From the NCBI GenBank assembly GCA_022605955.1, contig JAKCOZ010000588.1:1-64000 (forward strand): a DNA stretch of 64,000 bases, read 5' to 3'. The notes below the pieces were generated by a model. That model was not told the DNA's origin. It was given only the letters and a program-made list of their open reading frames with translations, and made no database searches. Origin of the DNA: Rallus limicola. Lineage: Eukaryota; Chordata; Aves; Gruiformes; Rallidae. Position 1 is the stretch's first letter. Each line of letters begins with the position of its first letter. Both the position numbers and the translations under genes were made by a program. Below are positions 48,996-61,271 of this stretch, in pieces.

Positions 48996-50777
48996 GTGCT
49001 TTTCTCGGCCCTAGCAGACTGCAGTTCAAAACATGCTAAACGTCCAGCAATAACTCCCAAAGTAAAGAAGCTAGGACTGAAAGGCATAGCTTGTCTGAAA
49101 CCTCCTAACAGGACACACAAGCAGACCCTGTCACTTTGGCTCTCAGCCTTTTCCTTTGCCTGGAAAGAGGGAACATGCCTGGAACCTCCTACGGTGCTTT
49201 TCTCGGCCCTAGCAGACTGCAGTTCAAAACATGCTAAACGTCCAGCAATAACTCCCAAAGTAAAGAAGCTAGGCATGAAAGGCATAGCTTGTCTGAAACC
49301 TCCTAACAGGACACACAAGCAGACCCTGTCACTTTGGCTCTCAGCCTTTTCCTTTGCCTGGAAAGAGGGAACATGCCTGGAACCTCCTACGGTGCTTTTC
49401 TCGGCCCTAGCAGACTGCAGTTCAAAACATGCTAAACGTCCAGCAATAACTCCCAAAGTAAAGAAGCTAGGACTGAAAGGCATAGCTTGTCTGAAACCTC
49501 CTAACAGGACACACAAGCAGACCCTGTCACTTTGGCTCTCAGCCTTTTCCTTTGCCTGGAAAGAGGGAACATGCCTGGAACCTCCTACGGTGCTTTTCTC
49601 GGCCCTAGCAGACTGCAGTTCAAAACATGCTAAACGTCCAGCAATAACTCCCAAAGTAAAGAAGCTAGGCATGAAAGGCATAGCTTGTCTGAAACCTCCT
49701 AACAGGACACACAAGCAGACCCTGTCACTTTGGCTCTCAGCCTTTTCCTTTGCCTGGAAAGAGGGAACATGCCTGGAACCTCCTACGGTGCTTTTCTCGG
49801 CCCTAGCAGACTGCAGTTCAAAACTTGCTAAACGTCCAGCAATAACTCCCAAAGTAAAGAAGCTAGGACTGAAAGGCATAGCTTGTCTGAAACCTCCTAA
49901 CAGGACACACAAGCAGACCCTGTCACTTTGGCTCTCAGCCTTTTCCTTTGCCTGGAAAGAGGGAACATGCCTGGAACCTCCTACGGTGCTTTTCTCGGCC
50001 CTAGCAGACTGCAGTTCAAAACATGCTAAACGTCCAGCAATAACTCCCAAAGTAAAGAAGCTAGGACTGAAAGGCATAGCTTGTCTGAAACCTCCTAACA
50101 GGACACACAAGCAGACCCTGTCACTTTGGCTCTCAGCCTTTTCCTTTGCCTGGAAAGAGGGAACATACCTGCTACCTCCTACGGTGCTTTTCTCGGCCCT
50201 AGCAGACTGCAGTTCAAAACATGCTAAACGTCCAGCAATAACTCCCAAAGTAAAGAAGCTAGGACTGAAAGGCATAGCTTGTCTGAAACCTCTTAACAGG
50301 ACACACAAGCAGACCCTGTCACTTTGGCTCTCAGCCTTTTCCTTTGCCTGGAAAGAGGGAACATGCCTGGAACCTCCTACGGTGCTTTTCTAGGCCCTAG
50401 CAGACTGCAGTTCAAAACATGCTAAACGTCCAGCAATAACTCCCAAAGTAAAGAAGCTAGGACTGAAAGGCATAGCTTGTCTGAAACCTCCTAACAGGAC
50501 ACACAAGCAGACCCTGTCACTTTGGCTCTCAGCCTTTTCCTTTGCCTGGAAAGAGGGAACATGCCTGGAACCTCCTACGGTGCTTTTCTCGGCCCTAGCA
50601 GACTGCAGTTCAAAACATGCTAAACGTCCAGCAATAACTCCCAAAGTAAAGAAGCTAGGACTGAAAGGCATAGCTTGTCTGAAACCTCCTAACAGGACAC
50701 ACAAGCAGACCCTGTCACTTTGGCTCTCAGCCTTTTCCTTTGCCTGGAAAGAGGGAACATGCCTGGAACCTCCTACG
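48996..50777. repeat. 9-mer HOR unit, copy 1 (1,782 bp)
   Basis: Markers recur 1,782 bp (9 x 198) later: GCAGTTCAAAACTTGC at about 49,813, CCTGCTACC with CTACGGTG at about 50,168, CTCTTAACAGG at about 50,290, and CTTTTCTAGGCCC at about 50,384. The alternation of GGACTGA and GGCATGA monomers matches as well. Confidence 0.88.
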
Positions 50778-52559
50778 GTGCTTTTCTAGGCCCTAGCAGA
50801 CTGCAGTTCAAAACATGCTAAACGTCCAGCAATAACTCCCAAAGTAAAGAAGCTAGGACTGAAAGGCATAGCTTGTCTGAAACCTCCTAACAGGACACAC
50901 AAGCAGACCCTGTCACTTTGGCTCTCAGCCTTTTCCTTTGCCTGGAAAGAGGGAACATGCCTGGAACCTCCTACGGTGCTTTTCTCGGCCCTAGCAGACT
51001 GCAGTTCAAAACATGCTAAACGTCCAGCAATAACTCCCAAAGTAAAGAAGCTAGGCATGAAAGGCATAGCTTGTCTGAAACCTCCTAACAGGACACACAA
51101 GCAGACCCTGTCACTTTGGCTCTCAGCCTTTTCCTTTGCCTGGAAAGAGGGAACATGCCTGGAACCTCCTACGGTGCTTTTCTCGGCCCTAGCAGACTGC
51201 AGTTCAAAACATGCTAAACGTCCAGCAATAACTCCCAAAGTAAAGAAGCTAGGACTGAAAGGCATAGCTTGTCTGAAACCTCCTAACAGGACACACAAGC
51301 AGACCCTGTCACTTTGGCTCTCAGCCTTTTCCTTTGCCTGGAAAGAGGGAACATGCCTGGAACCTCCTACGGTGCTTTTCTCGGCCCTAGCAGACTGCAG
51401 TTCAAAACATGCTAAACGTCCAGCAATAACTCCCAAAGTAAAGAAGCTAGGCATGAAAGGCATAGCTTGTCTGAAACCTCCTAACAGGACACACAAGCAG
51501 ACCCTGTCACTTTGGCTCTCAGCCTTTTCCTTTGCCTGGAAAGAGGGAACATGCCTGGAACCTCCTACGGTGCTTTTCTCGGCCCTAGCAGACTGCAGTT
51601 CAAAACTTGCTAAACGTCCAGCAATAACTCCCAAAGTAAAGAAGCTAGGACTGAAAGGCATAGCTTGTCTGAAACCTCCTAACAGGACACACAAGCAGAC
51701 CCTGTCACTTTGGCTCTCAGCCTTTTCCTTTGCCTGGAAAGAGGGAACATGCCTGGAACCTCCTACGGTGCTTTTCTCGGCCCTAGCAGACTGCAGTTCA
51801 AAACATGCTAAACGTCCAGCAATAACTCCCAAAGTAAAGAAGCTAGGACTGAAAGGCATAGCTTGTCTGAAACCTCCTAACAGGACACACAAGCAGACCC
51901 TGTCACTTTGGCTCTCAGCCTTTTCCTTTGCCTGGAAAGAGGGAACATACCTGCTACCTCCTACGGTGCTTTTCTCGGCCCTAGCAGACTGCAGTTCAAA
52001 ACATGCTAAACGTCCAGCAATAACTCCCAAAGTAAAGAAGCTAGGACTGAAAGGCATAGCTTGTCTGAAACCTCTTAACAGGACACACAAGCAGACCCTG
52101 TCACTTTGGCTCTCAGCCTTTTCCTTTGCCTGGAAAGAGGGAACATGCCTGGAACCTCCTACGGTGCTTTTCTAGGCCCTAGCAGACTGCAGTTCAAAAC
52201 ATGCTAAACGTCCAGCAATAACTCCCAAAGTAAAGAAGCTAGGACTGAAAGGCATAGCTTGTCTGAAACCTCCTAACAGGACACACAAGCAGACCCTGTC
52301 ACTTTGGCTCTCAGCCTTTTCCTTTGCCTGGAAAGAGGGAACATGCCTGGAACCTCCTACGGTGCTTTTCTCGGCCCTAGCAGACTGCAGTTCAAAACAT
52401 GCTAAACGTCCAGCAATAACTCCCAAAGTAAAGAAGCTAGGACTGAAAGGCATAGCTTGTCTGAAACCTCCTAACAGGACACACAAGCAGACCCTGTCAC
52501 TTTGGCTCTCAGCCTTTTCCTTTGCCTGGAAAGAGGGAACATGCCTGGAACCTCCTACG
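50778..52559. repeat. 9-mer HOR unit, copy 2 (1,782 bp)
   Basis: Same nine monomers as 48,996-50,777, with markers at about 51,595, 51,950, 52,072 and 52,166. The unit opens with a CTTTTCTAGGCCC monomer (TAG at 50,787-50,789), which is not TAG-bearing in the first copy. The third copy at 52,560 opens with TAG again. Confidence 0.88.
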
Positions 52560-53945
52560 GTGCTTTTCTAGGCCCTAGCAGACTGCAGTTCAAAACATGC
52601 TAAACGTCCAGCAATAACTCCCAAAGTAAAGAAGCTAGGACTGAAAGGCATAGCTTGTCTGAAACCTCCTAACAGGACACACAAGCAGACCCTGTCACTT
52701 TGGCTCTCAGCCTTTTCCTTTGCCTGGAAAGAGGGAACATGCCTGGAACCTCCTACGGTGCTTTTCTCGGCCCTAGCAGACTGCAGTTCAAAACATGCTA
52801 AACGTCCAGCAATAACTCCCAAAGTAAAGAAGCTAGGACTGAAAGGCATAGCTTGTCTGAAACCTCCTAACAGGACACACAAGCAGACCCTGTCACTTTG
52901 GCTCTCAGCCTTTTCCTTTGCCTGGAAAGAGGGAACATGCCTGGAACCTCCTACGGTGCTTTTCTCGGCCCTAGCAGACTGCAGTTCAAAACTTGCTAAA
53001 CGTCCAGCAATAACTCCCAAAGTAAAGAAGCTAGGACTGAAAGGCATAGCTTGTCTGAAACCTCCTAACAGGACACACAAGCAGACCCTGTCACTTTGGC
53101 TCTCAGCCTTTTCCTTTGCCTGGAAAGAGGGAACATGCCTGGAACCTCCTACGGTGCTTTTCTCGGCCCTAGCAGACTGCAGTTCAAAACATGCTAAACG
53201 TCCAGCAATAACTCCCAAAGTAAAGAAGCTAGGACTGAAAGGCATAGCTTGTCTGAAACCTCCTAACAGGACACACAAGCAGACCCTGTCACTTTGGCTC
53301 TCAGCCTTTTCCTTTGCCTGGAAAGAGGGAACATACCTGCTACCTCCTACGGTGCTTTTCTCGGCCCTAGCAGACTGCAGTTCAAAACATGCTAAACGTC
53401 CAGCAATAACTCCCAAAGTAAAGAAGCTAGGACTGAAAGGCATAGTTTGTCTGAAACCTCTTAACAGGACACACAAGCAGACCCTGTCACTTTGGCTCTC
53501 AGCCTTTTCCTTTGCCTGGAAAGAGGGAACATGCCTGGAACCTCCTACGGTGCTTTTCTCGGCCCTAGCAGACTGCAGTTCAAAACATGCTAAACGTCCA
53601 GCAATAACTCCCAAAGTAAAGAAGCTAGGACTGAAAGGCATAGCTTGTCTGAAACCTCCTAACAGGACACACAAGCAGACCCTGTCACTTTGGCTCTCAG
53701 CCTTTTCCTTTGCCTGGAAAGAGGGAACATGCCTGGAACCTCCTACGGTGCTTTTCTCGGCCCTAGCAGACTGCAGTTCAAAACATGCTAAACGTCCAGC
53801 AATAACTCCCAAAGTAAAGAAGCTAGGAGTGAAAGGCATAGCTTGTCTGAAACCTCCTAACAGGACACACAAGCAGACCCTGTCACTTTGGCTCTCAGCC
53901 TTTTCCTTTGCCTGGAAAGAAGGAACATACCTGCTACCTCCTACA
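52560..53945. repeat. 9-mer HOR derivative with two monomers missing (1,386 bp)
   Basis: Opens with the CTTTTCTAGGCCC monomer, then has GCAGTTCAAAACTTGC at about 52,981, CCTGCTACC at about 53,336 and CTCTTAACAGG at about 53,458. The interval from the first marker is two monomers shorter than in the other copies, and the GGCATGA monomers of the unit are the ones absent. CATAGTTTGTC at about 53,443 and CTAGGAGTGAAA at about 53,824 are private. Confidence 0.8.
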
Positions 53946-54935
53946 GTGCTTTTCTCGGCCCTAGCAGACTGCAGTTCAAAACATGCTAAACGTCCAGCAA
54001 TAACTCCCAAAGTAAAGAAGCTAGGACTGAAAGGCATAGCTTGTCTGAAACCTCCTAACAGGACACACAAGCAGACCCTGTCACTTTGGCTCTCAGCCTT
54101 TTACTTTGCCTGGAAAGAGGGAACATGCCTGGAACCTCCTACGGTGCTTTTCTCGGCCCTAGCAGACTGCAGTTCAAAACATGCTAAACGTCCAGCAATA
54201 ACTCCCAAAGTAAAGAAGCTAGGACTGAAAGGCATAGCTTGTCTGAAACCTCCTAACAGGACACACAAGCAGACCCTGTCACTTTGGCTCTCAGCCTTTT
54301 CCTTTGCATGGAAAGAAGGAACATACCTGCTACCTCCTACAGTGCTTTTCTCGGCCCTAGCAGACTGCAGTTCAAAACATGCTAAACGTCCAGCAATAAC
54401 TCCCAAAGTAAAGAAGCTAGGACTGAAAGGCATAGCTTGTCTGAAACCTCCTAACAGGACACACAAGCAGACCCTGTCACTTTGGCTCTCAGCCTTTTCC
54501 TTTGCCTGGAAAGAGGGAATATGCCTGGAACCTCCTACGGTGCTTTTCTCGGCCCTAGCAGACTGCAGTTCAAAACATGCTAAACGTCCAGCAATAACTC
54601 CCAAAGTAAAGAAGCTAGGCATGAAAGGCATAGCTTGTCTGAAACCTCCTAACAGGACACACAAGCAGACCCTGTCACTTTGGCTCTCAGCCTTTTCCTT
54701 TGCCTGGAAAGAGGGAACATGCCTGGAACGTCCTACGGTGCTTTTCTCGGCCCTAGCAGACTGCAGTTCAAAACATGCTAAACGTCCAGCAATAACTCCC
54801 AAAGTAAAGAAGCTAGGACTGAAAGGCATAGCTTGTCTGAAACCTCCTAACAGGACACACAAGCAGACCCTGTCACTTTGGCTCTCAGCCTTTTCCTTTG
54901 CCTGGAAAGAAGGAACATACCTGCTACCTCCTACA
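53946..54935. repeat. Five mixed monomers between the 9-mer and 15-mer regions
   Basis: Contains TTTTACTTTGC at about 54,099 and GCATGGAAAG at about 54,307, two rare changes found together in one monomer at about 48,955. It also has GGGAATATGCC at about 54,517, an allele otherwise seen only in the left end (about 41, 241, 6,404 and 6,602), and GGAACGTCC at about 54,725, seen again at about 62,447. Confidence 0.75.
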
Positions 54936-57905
54936 GTGCTTTTCTCGGCCCTAGCAGACTGCAGTTCAAAACATGCTAAACGTCCAGCAATAACTCCCAA
55001 AGTAAAGAAGCTAGGACTGAAAGGCATAGCTTGTCTGAAACCTCCTAACAGGACACACAAGCAGACCCTGTCACTTTGGCTCTCAGCCTTTTCCTTTGCC
55101 TGGAAAGAGGGAACATGCCTGGAACCTCCTACGGTGCTTTTCTCGGCCCTAGCAGACTGCAGTTCAAAACATGCTAAACGTCCAGCAATAACTCCCAAAG
55201 TAAAGAAGCTAGGCATGAAAGGCATAGCTTGTCTGAAACCTCCTAACAGGACACACAAGCAGACCCTGTCACTTTGGCTCTCAGCCTTTTCCTTTGCCTG
55301 GAAAGAGGGAACATGCCTGGAACCTCCTACGGTGCTTTTCTCGGCCCTAGCAGACTGCTGTTCAAAACTTGCTAAACGTCCAGCAATAACTCCCAAAGTA
55401 AAGAAGCTAGGACTGAAAGGCATAGCTTGTCTGAAACCTCCTAACAGGACACACAAGCAGACCCTGTCACTTTGGCTCTCAGCCTTTTCCTTTGCCTGGA
55501 AAGAGGGAACATGCCTGGAACCTCCTACGGTGCTTTTCTCGGCCCTAGCAGACTGCAGTTCAAAACATGCTAAACGTCCAGCAATAACTCCCAAAGTCAA
55601 GAAGCTAGGACTGAAAGGCATAGCTTGTCTGAAACCTCCTAACAGGACACACAAGCAGACCCTGTCACTTTGGCTCTCAGCCTTTTCCTTTGCCTGGAAA
55701 GAGGGAACATGCCTGGAACCTCCTACGGTGCTTTTCTCGGCCCTAGCAGACTGCAGTTCAAAACATGCTAAACGTCCAGCAATAACTCCCAAAGTAAAGA
55801 AGCTAGGACTGAAAGGCATAGCTTGTCTGAAACCTCCTAACAGGACACACAAGCAGACCCTGTCACTTTGGCTCTCAGCCTTTTCCTTTGCCTGGAAAGA
55901 GGGAACATGCCTGGAACCTCCTACGGTGCTTTTCTCGGCCCTAGCAGACTGCAGTTCAAAACATGCTAAACGTCCAGCAATAACTCCCAAAGTAAAGAAG
56001 CTAGGCATGAAAGGCATAGCTTGTCTGAAACCTCCTAACAGGACACACAAGCAGACCCTGTCACTTTGGCTCTCAGCCTTTTCCTTTGCCTGGAAAGAGG
56101 GAACATGCCTGGAACCTCCTACGGTGCTTTTCTCGGCCCTAGCAGACTGCTGTTCAAAACTTGCTAAACGTCCAGCAATAACTCCCAAAGTAAAGAAGCT
56201 AGGACTGAAAGGCATAGCTTGTCTGAAACCTCCTAACAGGACACACAAGCAGACCCTGTCACTTTGGCTCTCAGCCTTTTCCTTTGCCTGGAAAGAGGGA
56301 ACATGCCTGGAACCTCCTACGGTGCTTTTCTCGGCCCTAGCAGACTGCAGTTCAAAACATGCTAAACGTCCAGCAATAACTCCCAAAGTCAAGAAGCTAG
56401 GACTGAAAGGCATAGCTTGTCTGAAACCTCCTAACAGGACACACAAGCAGACCCTGTCACTTTGGCTCTCAGCCTTTTCCTTTGCCTGGAAAGAGGGAAC
56501 ATGCCTGGAACCTCCTACGGTGCTTTTCTCGGCCCTAGCAGACTGCAGTTCAAAACATGCTAAACGTCCAGCAATAACTCCCAAAGTAAAGAAGCTAGGA
56601 CTGAAAGGCATAGCTTGTCTGAAACCTCCTAACAGGACACACAAGCAGACCCTGTCACTTTGGCTCTCAGCCTTTTCCTTTGCCTGGAAAGAGGGAACAT
56701 GCCTGGAACCTCCTACGGTGCTTTTCTCGGCCCTAGCAGACTGCAGTTCAAAACATGCTAAACGTCCAGCAATAACTCCCAAAGTAAAGAAGCTAGGCAT
56801 GAAAGGCATAGCTTGTCTGAAACCTCCTAACAGGACACACAAGCAGACCCTGTCACTTTGGCTCTCAGCCTTTTCCTTTGCCTGGAAAGAAGGAACATAC
56901 CTGCTACCTCCTACTGTGCTTTTCTCGGCCCTAGCAGACTGCAGTTCAAAACATGCTAAACGTCCAGCAATAACTCCCAAAGTAAAGAAGCTAGGCATGA
57001 AAGGCATAGCTTGTCTGAAACCTCCTAACAGGACACACAAGCAGACCCTGTCACTTTGGCTCTCAGCCTTTTCCTTTGCCTGGAAAGAGGGAACATGCCT
57101 GGAACCTCCTACGGTGCTTTTCTCGGCCCTAGCAGACTGCAGTTCAAAACATGCTAAACGTCCAGCAATAACTCCCAAAGTAAAGAAGCTAGGACTGAAA
57201 GGCATAGCTTGTCTGAAACCTCCTAACAGGACACACAAGCAGACCCTGTCACTTTGGCTCTCAGCCTTTTCCTTTGCCTGGAAAGAGGGAACATGCCTGG
57301 AACCTCCTACGGTGCTTTTCTTGGCCCTAGCAGACTGCAGTTCAAACCATGCTAAACGTCCAGCAATAACTCCCAAAGTAAAGAAGCTAGGACTGAAAGG
57401 CATAGCTTGTCTGAAACCTCCTAACAGGACACACAAGCAGACCCTGTCACTTTGGCTCTCAGCCTTTTCCTTTGCCTGGAAAGAGGGAACATGCCTGGAA
57501 CCTCCTACGGTGCTTTTCTCGGCCCTAGCAGACTGCAGTTCAAAACATGCTAAACGTCCAGCAATAACTCCCAAAGTAAAGAAGCTAGGACTGAAAGGCA
57601 TAGCTTGTCTGAAACCTCCTAACCGGACACACAAGCAGACTCTGTCACTTTGGCTCTCAGCCTTTTCCTTTGCCTGGAAAGAGGGAACATGCCTGGAACC
57701 TCCTACGGTGCTTTTCTCGGCCCTAGCAGACTGCAGTTCAAAACATGCTAAACGTCCAGCAATAACTCCCAAAGTAAAGAAGCTAGGACTGAAAGGCATA
57801 GCTTGTCTGAAACCTCCTAACAGGACACACAAGCAGACCCTGTCACTTTGGCTCTCAGCCTTTTCCTTTGCCTGGAAAGAGGGAACATACCTGCTACCTC
57901 CTACG
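54936..57905. repeat. 15-mer HOR unit, copy 1 (2,970 bp)
   Basis: Markers recur exactly 2,970 bp (15 x 198) later: GCTGTTCAAAACTTGC at about 55,357 and 56,149, AAAGTCAAGAAG at about 55,594 and 56,386, CTACTGTGC at about 56,911, CTTTTCTTGGCCC at about 57,315, TTCAAACCATG at about 57,343, CTAACCGGACAC at about 57,620, and GCAGACTCTGTC at about 57,635. Inside, a four-monomer motif is tandemly duplicated (55,332-56,123 and 56,124-56,915). Confidence 0.93.
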
Positions 57906-60875
57906 GTGCTTTTCTCGGCCCTAGCAGACTGCAGTTCAAAACATGCTAAACGTCCAGCAATAACTCCCAAAGTAAAGAAGCTAGGACTGAAAGGCATAGC
58001 TTGTCTGAAACCTCCTAACAGGACACACAAGCAGACCCTGTCACTTTGGCTCTCAGCCTTTTCCTTTGCCTGGAAAGAGGGAACATGCCTGGAACCTCCT
58101 ACGGTGCTTTTCTCGGCCCTAGCAGACTGCAGTTCAAAACATGCTAAACGTCCAGCAATAACTCCCAAAGTAAAGAAGCTAGGCATGAAAGGCATAGCTT
58201 GTCTGAAACCTCCTAACAGGACACACAAGCAGACCCTGTCACTTTGGCTCTCAGCCTTTTCCTTTGCCTGGAAAGAGGGAACATGCCTGGAACCTCCTAC
58301 GGTGCTTTTCTCGGCCCTAGCAGACTGCTGTTCAAAACTTGCTAAACGTCCAGCAATAACTCCCAAAGTAAAGAAGCTAGGACTGAAAGGCATAGCTTGT
58401 CTGAAACCTCCTAACAGGACACACAAGCAGACCCTGTCACTTTGGCTCTCAGCCTTTTCCTTTGCCTGGAAAGAGGGAACATGCCTGGAACCTCCTACGG
58501 TGCTTTTCTCGGCCCTAGCAGACTGCAGTTCAAAACATGCTAAACGTCCAGCAATAACTCCCAAAGTCAAGAAGCTAGGACTGAAAGGCATAGCTTGTCT
58601 GAAACCTCCTAACAGGACACACAAGCAGACCCTGTCACTTTGGCTCTCAGCCTTTTCCTTTGCCTGGAAAGAGGGAACATGCCTGGAACCTCCTACGGTG
58701 CTTTTCTCGGCCCTAGCAGACTGCAGTTCAAAACATGCTAAACGTCCAGCAATAACTCCCAAAGTAAAGAAGCTAGGACTGAAAGGCATAGCTTGTCTGA
58801 AACCTCCTAACAGGACACACAAGCAGACCCTGTCACTTTGGCTCTCAGCCTTTTCCTTTGCCTGGAAAGAGGGAACATGCCTGGAACCTCCTACGGTGCT
58901 TTTCTCGGCCCTAGCAGACTGCAGTTCAAAACATGCTAAACGTCCAGCAATAACTCCCAAAGTAAAGAAGCTAGGCATGAAAGGCATAGCTTGTCTGAAA
59001 CCTCCTAACAGGACACACAAGCAGACCCTGTCACTTTGGCTCTCAGCCTTTTCCTTTGCCTGGAAAGAGGGAACATGCCTGGAACCTCCTACGGTGCTTT
59101 TCTCGGCCCTAGCAGACTGCTGTTCAAAACTTGCTAAACGTCCAGCAATAACTCCCAAAGTAAAGAAGCTAGGACTGAAAGGCATAGCTTGTCTGAAACC
59201 TCCTAACAGGACACACAAGCAGACCCTGTCACTTTGGCTCTCAGCCTTTTCCTTTGCCTGGAAAGAGGGAACATGCCTGGAACCTCCTACGGTGCTTTTC
59301 TCGGCCCTAGCAGACTGCAGTTCAAAACATGCTAAACGTCCAGCAATAACTCCCAAAGTCAAGAAGCTAGGACTGAAAGGCATAGCTTGTCTGAAACCTC
59401 CTAACAGGACACACAAGCAGACCCTGTCACTTTGGCTCTCAGCCTTTTCCTTTGCCTGGAAAGAGGGAACATGCCTGGAACCTCCTACGGTGCTTTTCTC
59501 GGCCCTAGCAGACTGCAGTTCAAAACATGCTAAACGTCCAGCAATAACTCCCAAAGTAAAGAAGCTAGGACTGAAAGGCATAGCTTGTCTGAAACCTCCT
59601 AACAGGACACACAAGCAGACCCTGTCACTTTGGCTCTCAGCCTTTTCCTTTGCCTGGAAAGAGGGAACATGCCTGGAACCTCCTACGGTGCTTTTCTCGG
59701 CCCTAGCAGACTGCAGTTCAAAACATGCTAAACGTCCAGCAATAACTCCCAAAGTAAAGAAGCTAGGCATGAAAGGCATAGCTTGTCTGAAACCTCCTAA
59801 CAGGACACACAAGCAGACCCTGTCACTTTGGCTCTCAGCCTTTTCCTTTGCCTGGAAAGAAGGAACATACCTGCTACCTCCTACTGTGCTTTTCTCGGCC
59901 CTAGCAGACTGCAGTTCAAAACATGCTAAACGTCCAGCAATAACTCCCAAAGTAAAGAAGCTAGGCATGAAAGGCATAGCTTGTCTGAAACCTCCTAACA
60001 GGACACACAAGCAGACCCTGTCACTTTGGCTCTCAGCCTTTTCCTTTGCCTGGAAAGAGGGAACATGCCTGGAACCTCCTACGGTGCTTTTCTCGGCCCT
60101 AGCAGACTGCAGTTCAAAACATGCTAAACGTCCAGCAATAACTCCCAAAGTAAAGAAGCTAGGACTGAAAGGCATAGCTTGTCTGAAACCTCCTAACAGG
60201 ACACACAAGCAGACCCTGTCACTTTGGCTCTCAGCCTTTTCCTTTGCCTGGAAAGAGGGAACATGCCTGGAACCTCCTACGGTGCTTTTCTTGGCCCTAG
60301 CAGACTGCAGTTCAAACCATGCTAAACGTCCAGCAATAACTCCCAAAGTAAAGAAGCTAGGACTGAAAGGCATAGCTTGTCTGAAACCTCCTAACAGGAC
60401 ACACAAGCAGACCCTGTCACTTTGGCTCTCAGCCTTTTCCTTTGCCTGGAAAGAGGGAACATGCCTGGAACCTCCTACGGTGCTTTTCTCGGCCCTAGCA
60501 GACTGCAGTTCAAAACATGCTAAACGTCCAGCAATAACTCCCAAAGTAAAGAAGCTAGGACTGAAAGGCATAGCTTGTCTGAAACCTCCTAACCGGACAC
60601 ACAAGCAGACTCTGTCACTTTGGCTCTCAGCCTTTTCCTTTGCCTGGAAAGAGGGAACATGCCTGGAACCTCCTACGGTGCTTTTCTCGGCCCTAGCAGA
60701 CTGCAGTTCAAAACATGCTAAACGTCCAGCAATAACTCCCAAAGTAAAGAAGCTAGGACTGAAAGGCATAGCTTGTCTGAAACCTCCTAACAGGACACAC
60801 AAGCAGACCCTGTCACTTTGGCTCTCAGCCTTTTCCTTTGCCTGGAAAGAGGGAACATACCTGCTACCTCCTACG
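57906..60875. repeat. 15-mer HOR unit, copy 2 (2,970 bp)
   Basis: All markers of copy 1 recur: about 58,327 and 59,119 (GCTGTTC), 58,564 and 59,356 (AAAGTCAAG), 59,881 (CTACTGTGC), 60,285 (CTTTTCTTGG), 60,313, 60,590 and 60,605. By eye the copies agree from about 54,936 to 57,983. They separate at 60,954 (GGCATGA against GGACTGA) and, upstream of copy 1, at 54,911 and 54,935. Confidence 0.93.
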
Positions 60876-61271
60876 GTGCTTTTCTCGGCCCTAGCAGACT
60901 GCAGTTCAAAACATGCTAAACGTCCAGCAATAACTCCCAAAGTAAAGAAGCTAGGCATGAAAGGCATAGCTTGTCTGAAACCTCCTAACAGGACACACAA
61001 GCAGACCCTGTCACTTTGGCTCTCAGCCTTTTCCTTTGCCTGGAAAGAGGGAACATGCCTGGAACCTCCTACGGTGCTTTTCTCGGCCCTAGCAGACTGC
61101 AGTTCAAAACATGCTAAACGTCCAGCAATAACTCCCAAAGTAAAGAAGCTAGGCATGAAAGGCATAGCTTGTCTGAAACGTCCTAACAGGACACACAAGC
61201 AGACCCTGTCACTTTGGCTCTCAGCCTTTTCCTTTGCCTGGAAAGAGGGAACATGCCTGGAAGCTCCTACG
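60876..61271. repeat. Two monomers between the 15-mer and 5-mer units
   Basis: The first has CCTGCTACC/CTACGGTG with GGCATGA. The second has GGCATGA and the private change GAAACGTCCTAACAGG at about 61,187. It is followed by an AAGCTCC monomer, a left-domain allele that in the right half reappears only at 61,262 and 62,251. Confidence 0.7.
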
